64,000 bases of DNA from Micromonospora olivasterospora. Its GTDB lineage: Bacteria; Actinomycetota; Actinomycetes; Mycobacteriales; Micromonosporaceae. The DNA is taken from assembly GCF_007830265.1 (NCBI RefSeq), contig NZ_VLKE01000001.1, positions 930,001 to 994,000 of the forward strand, in the 5' to 3' direction. A program made the translations under genes and the position numbers. Positions 26,308-34,791 of this stretch are shown in pieces. Below the pieces are notes generated by a model. It was given only the letters and a program-made list of their open reading frames with translations, did not search any database and was not told where the DNA came from. Position 1 is the stretch's first letter. Each line of letters opens with the position of its first letter.

Positions 26308-26323
26308 TCATCTACGCCGATTT

Positions 26324-26352
26324 TTGTAGGAACCCCACAAAGGCGCTAGTGT
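26324..26352 (+). promoter_or_regulatory. Candidate fab operon promoter
   Basis: TTGTAG and TAGTGT are separated by 17 bases, close to a sigma-70-type promoter. They lie in a locally AT-rich gap between fasR and fabD, 57 bases before the fabD start. This is the expected target region for FasR. Confidence 0.55.
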
Positions 26353-26408
26353 GGTTTGGTGGCCGTCGGCACACACGTGACCGACGAGTATCCGGGAGAG
26401 TCATAACC

Positions 26409-27581
26409 GTGCTCGCCGTACTCTCTCCTGGGCAGGGTTCGCAGAAACCCGGCTTCCTGACCCCCTGGCTCGACGTGACCGGCACCGAGGCACGACTGCG
26501 CTGGTGGTCGGCACTGGCCGGGGTCGACCTGGTGCACCTCGGCAGCAAGGCCGACGCCGACGAGATCAAGGACACCGCCCGCACCCAGCCGCTGCTGGTC
26601 GCCGCAGCCCTGCTCGCCGCCGAGCACCTGCCGATGCACGACGTGGCGCTCACCGCCGGGCACAGCGTCGGCGAGCTGGGGGCGGCGGCGCTGGCCGGGG
26701 TCCTCCCCGCCGAGACCGCGATCACCCTCGCCGGGGTGCGCGGCCGGGAGATGGCGGCCGCCTGCGCGCTGGAGCCGACCGGCATGGCCGCGGTGCTGGG
26801 CGGGGACGCCGACGAGGTGCTGGCCGCGCTCGACGCGCACGGGCTGCACCCGGCCAACCGCAACGGCGCCGGCCAGGTCGTCGCCGCGGGTTCCGTCGCC
26901 GGCCTGGACAAGCTCGCGGCCGAGCCGCCGGCGAAGGCCCGGGTGATCCGGCTGAAGGTGGCCGGGGCGTTCCACACCCCGTACATGGGCCCGGCCGAGG
27001 CCGCGCTGGCCGAGGTGGCCGCCGGGATCACCCCGGCCCGTCCGGCCCGGATCCTGCTGTCCAATCTCGACGGGGCGGCGGTCGACCACGGCCGGGAGGT
27101 GGTGCAGCGGCTGGTCCGCCAGGTCACCGCGCCGGTGCGCTGGGACCTGTGCATGCGCACGCTCGCCGACCTCGGCGTCACCGGGGTGATCGAGCTCCCG
27201 CCCGCGGGCACCCTCGCCGGCCTGATCAAGCGGGACCTCAAGGAGTCCGGCGTCCCCGAGATCGTCACCCTGAACACCCCGGACGACCTGCCCGCCGCGC
27301 GGGACCTGATCGCCCGGCACGGCACGGCCCCGGACCACGAGCCGACCATCCGGTTCCGGGTGGTGGCGGCCCGCTCGGCGGGCACCTTCAAGCCCCTCGA
27401 CGGGCTGACCGAGGGCGAGGCGCTGCGGGCCGGCCAGGTGATCGGGCACGTCGCCACCCGGCAGGGTCAGGTCGAGGTGACCGCGCACGACAGCGGCCTG
27501 CTCACCGAGTGGCTGGCCCACCACGACGACCCGGTCGCCCCGGGCCAACCACTCGCCCGGATCGGGGGTCAGCAGTCATGA
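26409..27581 (+). CDS. fabD: Malonyl-CoA:ACP transacylase with extra lipoyl-like domain
   Basis: Residues 1-305 form the acyltransferase, with nucleophile Ser86 in GHSVGE and His189 in GAFHTP. It loads malonate onto AcpP. Residues about 313-388 are an additional beta-hairpin domain resembling biotinyl/lipoyl domains (VIGHVATRQGQVEVTAHDSG, then DDPVAPGQPLARIG). No Lys is present at the modification hairpin, so it cannot be a normal carrier. Typical FabD is about 310 residues. The GTG at 26409 starts the family alignment. The stop overlaps fabH by four bases. Confidence 0.9.
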   Translation: MLAVLSPGQGSQKPGFLTPWLDVTGTEARLRWWSALAGVDLVHLGSKADADEIKDTARTQPLLVAAALLAAEHLPMHDVALTAGHSVGELGAAALAGVLPAETAITLAGVRGREMAAACALEPTGMAAVLGGDADEVLAALDAHGLHPANRNGAGQVVAAGSVAGLDKLAAEPPAKARVIRLKVAGAFHTPYMGPAEAALAEVAAGITPARPARILLSNLDGAAVDHGREVVQRLVRQVTAPVRWDLCMRTLADLGVTGVIELPPAGTLAGLIKRDLKESGVPEIVTLNTPDDLPAARDLIARHGTAPDHEPTIRFRVVAARSAGTFKPLDGLTEGEALRAGQVIGHVATRQGQVEVTAHDSGLLTEWLAHHDDPVAPGQPLARIGGQQS

Positions 27582-28522
27582 CAGTCAGCCGGATCGTCGC
27601 GCTGGGGCACTACCAGCCGTCCCGCGTCGTCACCAACGACGAGCTGGCCCAGCTCGTGGACACCAACGACGAGTGGATCCGGGACCGGGTCGGCGTCGCG
27701 ACCCGCCGGATCGCCGGGGACGAGACCGTCGCCGACATGGCCGCGGCCGCCGCCGGCAAGGCGCTGGCCGGCTCGGGCCTCACCGCCGCCGACATCGACC
27801 TGGTCGTGGTGGCCACCTGCACCGCGGTCGACCGCAGCCCGAACGTGGCCTGCCGGGTGGCCGCGAAGCTCGGGATCACCGCGCCGGGCGCGTACGACAT
27901 CAACACCGCGTGCTCGGGCTTCGCGTACGCGCTGGGCACCGTCGACCACGCCATCCGGGCCGGGGCGTCGCGCAACGCGATCGTCATCGGCGCGGAGAAG
28001 CTGTCGGAATTCACGGACTGGACCGACCGCTCCACCTGCATCATCTTCGGCGACGGCGCGGGCGCGGCCGTGGTCACCGCCGCCGCCGAGGGCGAGCCGG
28101 CCGGGGTGGGTCCGGTGGTGTGGGGCTCGGTGCCGGAGAAGAGCGACGCGGTACGCATCGAGGGCTGGCGCCCGTACATCAAGCAGGAGGGGCAGGCGGT
28201 CTTCCGCTGGGCCACCACGGAGCTGGCCCCGCTGGCCCTGAAGGCGTGCGAGCGGGCCGGGGTCGACCCGTCGGAGCTGGCCGCCTTCGTGCCGCACCAG
28301 GCCAACGCCCGGATCATCGACGGCATCGCCAAGCGGCTGGGCATCCCCGACGCGATCATCGCCAAGGACATCGTCGAGTCCGGCAACACCTCGGCGGCGA
28401 GCATCCCGCTGGCGCTGTCCAAGCTCGTCGAGCGGCGGGAGGTCCCCTCGGGCGCCCCGGTGCTGCTCTTCGGTTTCGGCGGCGGCCTGACCTACGCCGG
28501 TCAGGTCGTCCGCTGTCCCTGA
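27578..28522 (+). CDS. fabH: Beta-ketoacyl-ACP synthase III
   Basis: The 314-residue enzyme has the full KAS III triad: Cys112 in NTACSGF, His240 in VPHQANARI and Asn270 in ESGNTSAAS. It condenses an acyl-CoA starter with malonyl-ACP to begin fatty-acid chains. In actinobacteria it often accepts branched starters, which the dehydrogenase genes earlier in the window could supply; that link is inference. It overlaps fabD by four bases. Confidence 0.95.
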   Translation: MTVSRIVALGHYQPSRVVTNDELAQLVDTNDEWIRDRVGVATRRIAGDETVADMAAAAAGKALAGSGLTAADIDLVVVATCTAVDRSPNVACRVAAKLGITAPGAYDINTACSGFAYALGTVDHAIRAGASRNAIVIGAEKLSEFTDWTDRSTCIIFGDGAGAAVVTAAAEGEPAGVGPVVWGSVPEKSDAVRIEGWRPYIKQEGQAVFRWATTELAPLALKACERAGVDPSELAAFVPHQANARIIDGIAKRLGIPDAIIAKDIVESGNTSAASIPLALSKLVERREVPSGAPVLLFGFGGGLTYAGQVVRCP

Positions 28523-28601
28523 CGTCCGGCCCCACCGGGCCGTGCGCACCGGGCCCGTGTCGCCCGGTGAGACCAACCCCATTGAGAGGAACCCAACCGC
28601 A

Positions 28602-28841
28602 ATGACCCGTGACGAGATCACCGCCGGCCTCGCCGAGATCCTCGAGGAGGTTGCCGGGGTGAACCCGGACGACGTGGCCGAGGGGAAGTCCTTCACCGAT
28701 GACCTGGACGTCGACTCGCTCTCCATGGTGGAGGTCGTGGTCGCCGCCGAGGAGAAGTTCGGCGTCAAGATCCCGGACAGCGAGGTGCAGAACCTGAAGA
28801 CCGTCGGGGACGCCGTCAGCTACATCGAGGCGCAGTCCTGA
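28602..28841 (+). CDS. acpP: Acyl carrier protein
   Basis: The 79-residue acidic protein carries the phosphopantetheine attachment site at Ser39 in DLDVDSLSM. It shuttles growing acyl chains between the Fab enzymes. GAGAGGA lies about ten bases before the ATG. It sits in the usual position between fabH and fabF. Confidence 0.95.
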   Translation: MTRDEITAGLAEILEEVAGVNPDDVAEGKSFTDDLDVDSLSMVEVVVAAEEKFGVKIPDSEVQNLKTVGDAVSYIEAQS

Positions 28842-28843
28842 TC

Positions 28844-30070
<1,227 letters not shown>

Positions 30071-30076
30071 CACCCC

Positions 30077-30126
30077 GGCAAGGGCCCCTTGTCAAGGCGC
30101 GTTCCGCGCCGCAAGGGGCCCTTGCC
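30077..30126 (+). terminator. Terminator hairpin of the fab operon
   Basis: A perfect 15-bp stem, GGCAAGGGCCCCTTG with its complement at 30112-30126, encloses a 20-base loop that itself contains GGCGCG/CGCGCC. It starts six bases after the fabF stop. Confidence 0.85.
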
Positions 30127-30141
30127 AATCTCCGGGCCCGG

Positions 30142-30510
30142 TCAGGCAACGGCGCGCAGGCGGGCGTCGAGCGCGTCGAGGTCGGGCAGGAACCAGACGT
30201 GGTCGGCCCGGTTGGACTCGTGGACGAGGGCGCGCAGCGCCGGACTCGCCACGAGTTGCCGGGAGATGTCGCCGATCACGGCCAGCCGCAGCCGGTAGTT
30301 GACGAACTTCTGCATGACCTCGCCGGCGAACCGGCTGCCCAGCTCGAAGAACTGCTCGTCGAGCCGGCCTGCGGGCACCGCCACCACCTCGGCGCCGAGG
30401 AACGCCGCACCGATCAGGTCCACCGCGTCCTGCACGGTGGTCACCGGCGGGCCGTCCGGATCGCACTCCAGCACCCGCACCCCGGCCCGCTCCCGCACCA
30501 CGTCAGGCAT
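30142..30510 (-). CDS. DUF4180 domain protein
   Basis: The 122-residue protein contains VLECDPDGPPVTTVQDAVDL, VPAGRLDEQFFELGSRFAGE and QKFVNYRLRLAVIGDIS, which identify the DUF4180 family. No enzymatic role is established. Its start overlaps the end of the upstream HTH gene by eight bases, so the two form an operon and may work as a regulator-effector pair. Confidence 0.85.
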   Translation of the reverse strand: MPDVVRERAGVRVLECDPDGPPVTTVQDAVDLIGAAFLGAEVVAVPAGRLDEQFFELGSRFAGEVMQKFVNYRLRLAVIGDISRQLVASPALRALVHESNRADHVWFLPDLDALDARLRAVA

Positions 30511-30973
30511 CCCGGGCCTCCCCCGCTTCCCAGGCGAGCAGGCCGTTGCCGCCTTCCAGGACGGCGTCGACCAGGCGCAGCAGCTCCGCCGTGGCGGCGG
30601 CGCCCCCGAGTATCACGATCTTCATGCGGTTCCGCTCCTCGTCGTAGACGGTCTGGACGCGCAGCGCGTGGGCAGGGTCGGCGCCCGTGTTCGCCGCGGC
30701 CAGCACGAGCGTGCCCAGCCGGTCGGCCGCGGCCCGCTCGATCCCGTCGACCTGCGCGATGCTGGACACCTCCACCGGCGCTACGCCCGCGGGCCGGGTC
30801 GCCCCCGGCTGCGACCGCCCGGTCAGCGCGTCGAGGTCGGCGCGGGCGACCCGGTACTGCTTGCCGATCCGTACGGCCCTGAGCCGGCCGGCGCGGATGT
30901 AGCCCCGCACGGTACGCACGTGCAGGCCGAGCAGCTCGGCCACCTGCTCGACCGAGTACATTTCATTCCCCAT
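30503..30973 (-). CDS. Excisionase/MerR-like helix-turn-helix protein
   Basis: The 156-residue protein begins MGNEMYSVEQVAELLGLHVR with a short winged helix-turn-helix of the excisionase type (TVRGYIRAGRLRAVRIGKQY). A C-terminal region of about 75 residues containing RMKIVILGGAAATAELLRLV is unrecognised. A 13-bp perfect palindrome overlaps its start codon, which suggests autorepression. ATG codons at 30973 and 30961 are both possible starts. Confidence 0.8.
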   Translation of the reverse strand: MGNEMYSVEQVAELLGLHVRTVRGYIRAGRLRAVRIGKQYRVARADLDALTGRSQPGATRPAGVAPVEVSSIAQVDGIERAAADRLGTLVLAAANTGADPAHALRVQTVYDEERNRMKIVILGGAAATAELLRLVDAVLEGGNGLLAWEAGEARDA

Positions 30974-31004
30974 CGCTCCCCAAGATAGCCGCTTGGGGAG
31001 CGAT
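30972..31004. promoter_or_regulatory. Palindromic operator at the HTH gene start
   Basis: ATCGCTCCCCAAG at 30972-30984 is perfectly inverted at 30992-31004 with 7 bases between. It covers the start codon and promoter side of the HTH/DUF4180 operon, the expected place for an autoregulatory site. Confidence 0.65.
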
Positions 31005-31059
31005 AGGGAACACCAATCGGGTACGGCCCGAGGTCTTCCCGGCCCCTATGGAGCTGCCC

Positions 31060-31146
31060 GCACAGGCGGGGCACGATGTGGCGGGCGGACGGGCGCACAG
31101 GCGGGGCAGCTTGTGGCGGGCGGACGGGCGCACAGGCGGGGCAGCT
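31060..31146. repeat. 35-bp tandem repeat, about 2.5 copies
   Basis: Units starting GCACAGGCGGGGCA recur at 31060, 31095 and 31130 with near identity. They lie in the intergenic space before the methyltransferase gene. The unit is not a multiple of three and no gene is read through it, so it is not coding. Confidence 0.75.
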
Positions 31147-31260
31147 CCACAGGGGCCACGTCGCATGCCCGTGTCGGTCGGCCCGAACCTCACGCCGGCA
31201 CGACCGGACGGGCGGCGCCCGACTAGGGTGAGAGCCGCCGAGAAGCGCGAGGAGCACGCC

Positions 31261-31977
31261 GTGGAAGCGACCGAAGTCCGCAAGCTCGCCGCCCTGGAGG
31301 ACACCCACTGGTGGTACCGGGAGCGGCGCGTGCTGCTGGCCCGCGCGCTGCGCCGGCTGGCCGCCGCCGGGCACCGCCCCGGGCGGGCGCTCGACGTCGG
31401 CGCGGCCGGCGGCGGCAACACCCGGGTGCTGCGCGCGCACGGCTGGCGCCCGGTGGCGCTGGAATACACCCCGGAGGGCGCCGCCGTGGCCCGGGAGCGG
31501 GGGCTGGACGTCGTCCAGGCCGACGCCCGGCACCTGCCGCTGCCCTCGGCGAGCCTCGGCCTCGTGGTGGCGTTCGACATCCTGGAGCACTTCGACGAGG
31601 ACCACCTGGCCGCCGCCGAGATCCGCCGGACCCTGCGCCCCGGCGGCACCGCCCTGATCGCCGTGCCGGCCGACATGGCGCTGTGGTCCGCGCACGACGA
31701 GGCGGTCGGCCACGTCCGGCGGTACGACCGCGCGTCGCTGCGCGCCGTCGTGGAGAAGGCCGGGCTGGTGGTCGACGAGCTGTGGAGCTGGAACGTGCTG
31801 CTCCGGCCGGCCGCGGCCTGGCGGCGGCGCAGGTCCACCGGCAGCGACCTGGACGACCCGCACCCCGTGCTCAACCTGGGCCTGCGGGCCGTCATCACCG
31901 CCGAGCGGTACCTGCCGGTGCGGTCGCTGCCCGGCGTGTCCCTCATGCTGCGCGCCCACCGCCCCACGGAGAACTGA
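31261..31977 (+). CDS. Class I SAM-dependent methyltransferase
   Basis: The GTG at 31261 has GAGGAG seven bases upstream and gives 238 residues. The SAM-binding motif I is ALDVGAAGGGNTRVL, followed by ALEYTPEG and the post-motif region VVAFDILEHFDEDHLAAAEI. An early DTHWWYRERRVLL is typical of methyltransferases acting near lipid-linked or glycan substrates, but the substrate is unknown. Confidence 0.85.
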   Translation: MEATEVRKLAALEDTHWWYRERRVLLARALRRLAAAGHRPGRALDVGAAGGGNTRVLRAHGWRPVALEYTPEGAAVARERGLDVVQADARHLPLPSASLGLVVAFDILEHFDEDHLAAAEIRRTLRPGGTALIAVPADMALWSAHDEAVGHVRRYDRASLRAVVEKAGLVVDELWSWNVLLRPAAAWRRRRSTGSDLDDPHPVLNLGLRAVITAERYLPVRSLPGVSLMLRAHRPTEN

Positions 31978-31997
31978 TCCCACGCGAGCCGCGGGGC

Positions 31998-32028
31998 TTG
32001 AGTCTCCAGCGGCTGGAGGGTGCACGCT
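31998..32028 (+). promoter_or_regulatory. MerR-type promoter with 19-bp spacer and palindrome
   Basis: TTGAGT (31998-32003) and CACGCT (32023-32028) are 19 bases apart, the long spacer characteristic of MerR-activated promoters. The near-perfect palindrome CTCCAGCGGCTGGAG (32004-32018) lies inside. The downstream GTG is seven bases after the -10 element, so the message is probably leaderless. Confidence 0.7.
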
Positions 32029-32034
32029 GGGCGG

Positions 32035-32937
32035 GTGACCGACCGCACCGAGCTGTACACCATCGGGCAACTCGCCCGGCGGACCGGCCTGACCGTGCGC
32101 ACCATCCGCTTCTGGTCCGACCTCGGCCTGCTGCCGCCGACCACCCGGACCTCCGGCAACTACCGGCTGTACGACGCGCCGGCGGTGGCCCGGCTCGACC
32201 TGCTGCGGACCCTGCGGGACCTCGGCATCGGCCTGGACGCCGCCCGCCGGATCCTGGACCGCCAGGAGAGCGTGGCCGACGTCGCGGGGGCGCACGTACG
32301 GGCACTCGACGCCGAGATCCGGATGCTGCGGCTGCGCCGGGCGGTGCTGCGGTCGGTCGCCCGACGTGGCGGTACGACAGAGGAGCTGAAACTGATGACC
32401 GACCTGGCCCGACTCTCCGCCGAGGAGCGGCAGCGGATCGTCGACGACTTCGTCGCCGACGTCTTCGCCGGGATCCCCGCCGACGCGCCCGGGGCCGGCC
32501 TGGCCGGGGCCATGCGGGCGCTGCCCGCCGAACTGCCCGACGATCCCAGCGACGCGGAGGTGGACGCGTGGCTGGAGCTGGCGGGGCTGGTCGCCGACCC
32601 GGCGTTCCGGGAGCGGGTACGCCAGATGGCGCTCGCCGGCGCGGCGGGCGACTCCACCGTGGAGCTGTCGCCCGCGTCCGTGGAGCGGGCCCGGGAGGCG
32701 CTGGCCGCCGGGTTGGCCCCGGAGTCCCCGGAGGCGGCAGCGGTGCTCGCGCAGCTCGTGGACCCGGCGCTGACCGGCCGGGAGCGGGCCGCGCTGGCCG
32801 ACCGTCTGGCGACCTTCACCGATCGCCGGGTCGAGCGGTACTGGCAGCTCGTCGGGGTGCTCAACCGGCGGCTCCCGTTCCCGTCCTCGGTACCGGCCGT
32901 GGAGTGGCTGATCGCCGCGCTCCGCGCACCCCGCTGA
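32035..32937 (+). CDS. MerR-family transcriptional regulator
   Basis: The 300-residue protein begins with the MerR winged helix (LYTIGQLARRTGLTVRTIRF, then WSDLGLLPP and GNYRLYD). A dimerisation coiled coil and a C-terminal helical region of about 180 residues follow. It probably autoregulates through the 19-bp-spacer promoter just upstream. No conserved metal-binding cysteines are visible, so the ligand is likely organic. Confidence 0.88.
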   Translation: MTDRTELYTIGQLARRTGLTVRTIRFWSDLGLLPPTTRTSGNYRLYDAPAVARLDLLRTLRDLGIGLDAARRILDRQESVADVAGAHVRALDAEIRMLRLRRAVLRSVARRGGTTEELKLMTDLARLSAEERQRIVDDFVADVFAGIPADAPGAGLAGAMRALPAELPDDPSDAEVDAWLELAGLVADPAFRERVRQMALAGAAGDSTVELSPASVERAREALAAGLAPESPEAAAVLAQLVDPALTGRERAALADRLATFTDRRVERYWQLVGVLNRRLPFPSSVPAVEWLIAALRAPR

Positions 32938-33022
32938 GCCCGGCTCGCCGTCCGCTACGATCCATCGGCCGTCCGGTGTGGACCCGGGCGGGCAGCGAAT
33001 CGACCACGGGGAAAGTGGACAG

Positions 33023-33130
33023 GTGTTTCGACGTGCCGGGGCGGTCCTGTTGGCCGCGCTCACCATCGCGACCACGGCGGGCTGCGGCGCGGACGGCACG
33101 CGTACGGCGGCGGCCGATCCCGCCGGGTCC
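33023..33130 (+). pseudogene. Lipoprotein gene, N-terminal fragment
   Basis: A GTG frame reads FRRAGAVLLAALTIATTAGC followed by GADGTRTAAADPA, a clear lipoprotein signal with lipobox T-A-G-C. After about 36 residues the frame continues only through the antisense of a broken ROK gene, so the mature protein is missing. Confidence 0.6.
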
Positions 33131-33754
33131 CACCCGCTGCGGGTCGAGCAGCAGGCAGCAGGTGACCGGGTGCCGAGCCAGCTCGTCGACCCGGGCCGTC
33201 AGCGCGTCCCGGGCCGGCCCGGGGCGCTCGGCGGCGGCGGCCAGCCCGGCCACCCCGCCCGGCACCCCGGAGGACTCGGCGAGCCGGTCCAGCGCCCGGC
33301 CCGAGAAGCCCAGTTCCAGCATCGTGCCGGGCCACGGCCGCCGGTGACGGCGTACCCGATCTCGCCGGCCGCGCCGTGGTGCCCGGCCAGCACCGCTCCG
33401 CGTACCGTGACCGCCGCCGCGACCCCGGTGCCGAGCCCGACGACCAGAGCGGGATCGGCGTCGCGGAGGGATCCGAGCCGCAGCTCGGCCAGCGCGGCCG
33501 ACGCCGGCCGCGGCGAGCGGTGCGCCGACGTCCGCCAGCAGCCGCCCGGCCAGGTCCAGCGCGCGGTCCAGGGCCTGCGGGGCGCCCTGTTCGGCGTGCG
33601 TCGGCACGCGCTCGCGGGCCAGCAGCCGACCCTCGCCGTCGGCCACCCCGACCGCCATCTTGGTGCCGCCGAAGTCGATGCCGAACAGCACCGGGGCGGG
33701 CCGGTCGGCCCGCGGCGCGGGGCGGGCGACCGGGCCCGCCGGCCGCACGCTCAC
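33100..33754 (-). pseudogene. ROK-family sugar kinase/glucokinase, decayed
   Basis: The N-terminus is recognisable (VLFGIDFGGTKMAVGVADGE, a DxGGT ATP-binding motif). After about residue 85 the frame breaks and about 70 residues are missing. The frame carrying ALVVGLGTGVAAAVTVRGAV and HHGAAGEIGYAV follows, then another shift leads to LELGFSGRALDRLAESSGVP and VTCCLLLDPQRV. The C-terminus is cut at about 33100-33120. With an internal deletion, two frame changes and a lost C-terminus it cannot encode an active kinase. Confidence 0.75.
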
Positions 33755-33779
33755 CGCCGCTTCCCCTCGGTCGTCGCCG

Positions 33780-34751
33780 CGGTGCGCACGCTCACCGGGC
33801 GGCCCCCTCGGCGGCGACCGACCTGCGCAACCACGGCGAGGCCACCCAGAGCGGCACCGTCACCCTCGGCCTGCCGGACGGCTTCACCGCCGACGCGCCC
33901 ACGAAGAGCTACGAAGAGCTACGCCGACCTGGCCCCCGGCGGCACCGGGGCGGTCACCTTCACGGTCACCAACTCCGACGCCACCCTGCCGACGGCCAAC
34001 GAGGGCGGCTCGGACGGCGACTACCGCATCACCATCACCACGACCAGCGCCGCCGGCAGCACGGTCGAGACCGGCGCCCTGGAGATCGTGCCGACCACCG
34101 AGGTCCCGCACGCCGGCGCCGACCACGCCATCGACGGCGTGGTCGGCGCCGTCCACGCCGTCGACGGCGTCGCCTCCCCCGGCGAGTACCCGGGCGAGGA
34201 GCTGGACCTGTCCCGGATCTGGGAGGGGGCGGCCACCACCCCGCAGGACGCCTCGGCGACGGGCCGGATCGCCTGGACCGCGGACGCGCTGAAGGTGTTC
34301 GTCCAGGTCACGGACGACGTGCTGGGCCGGAAGGTGGTCCCACAGGGCTGCAAGCGGCAGCGGCGCACCGACGGCCCAGCGGCAGCCCAGCGCCCCGGTC
34401 TTCCCGGACACCGCCGCCCGCAGCGTGCACAGCCCGCAGACCATCGCCCAGGCGGCGGTGGACGGGGTGGCCCCGGCCGCCGTGCCCCGGCTGCCGCAGG
34501 ACGCCCTGCGGCTGACCGGCCAGCGCCCGGTGGCCGGCGGGGTGGAGGTCACCCTGCGGGCCGACCGCGCCGGCACGGCGTACCTGTATGCCTGGGACGG
34601 CGACGCCGCCCTCGGTGACCGGACCGTCGAGCTGGCCGCCGGCCGGTCGGCGACGGTGGTGGCCCCGGTCGCCGGCGGCACGCCGACGGCCCTGCTGGCC
34701 GCGTTCGAGTCAAACGGCTCGGCCCTGGCCCGCAGCCTCCCCCTGAACTGA
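33780..34751 (+). pseudogene. Secreted NEW3/CBM9-like protein, frameshifted and deleted
   Basis: Three pieces are visible. ATQSGTVTLGLPDGFTADAP then TKSY is in one frame. A NEW3-like and CBM9-like region (YADLAPGGTGAVTFTVTNSD ... IAWTADALKVFVQVTDDVLG) is in a second. The C-terminal VDGVAPAAVPRLPQDALRLT ... ARSLPLN is in a third. The first frameshift is caused by an exact 10-bp duplication, ACGAAGAGCT at 33901-33910 and 33911-33920. A deletion near 34370 joins the CBM9-like part to the tail. The original was probably a secreted glycan-active enzyme; its catalytic part is gone. Confidence 0.7.
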
Positions 34752-34756
34752 CGGCG

Positions 34757-34791
34757 AACGGAGGGGCCCCTGCTCAAGGGGCCCCTCCGTT
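34757..34791. terminator. Perfect 15-bp hairpin terminator
   Basis: AACGGAGGGGCCCCT (34757-34771) pairs with 34777-34791 around the loop GCTCA. It separates the decayed plus-strand gene from the convergent membrane-protein gene. Confidence 0.85.

Noticed and set aside
31060..31146. 35-bp repeats as a CRISPR array
   Set aside because: The units directly follow one another with no unique spacers, and no cas gene is nearby.
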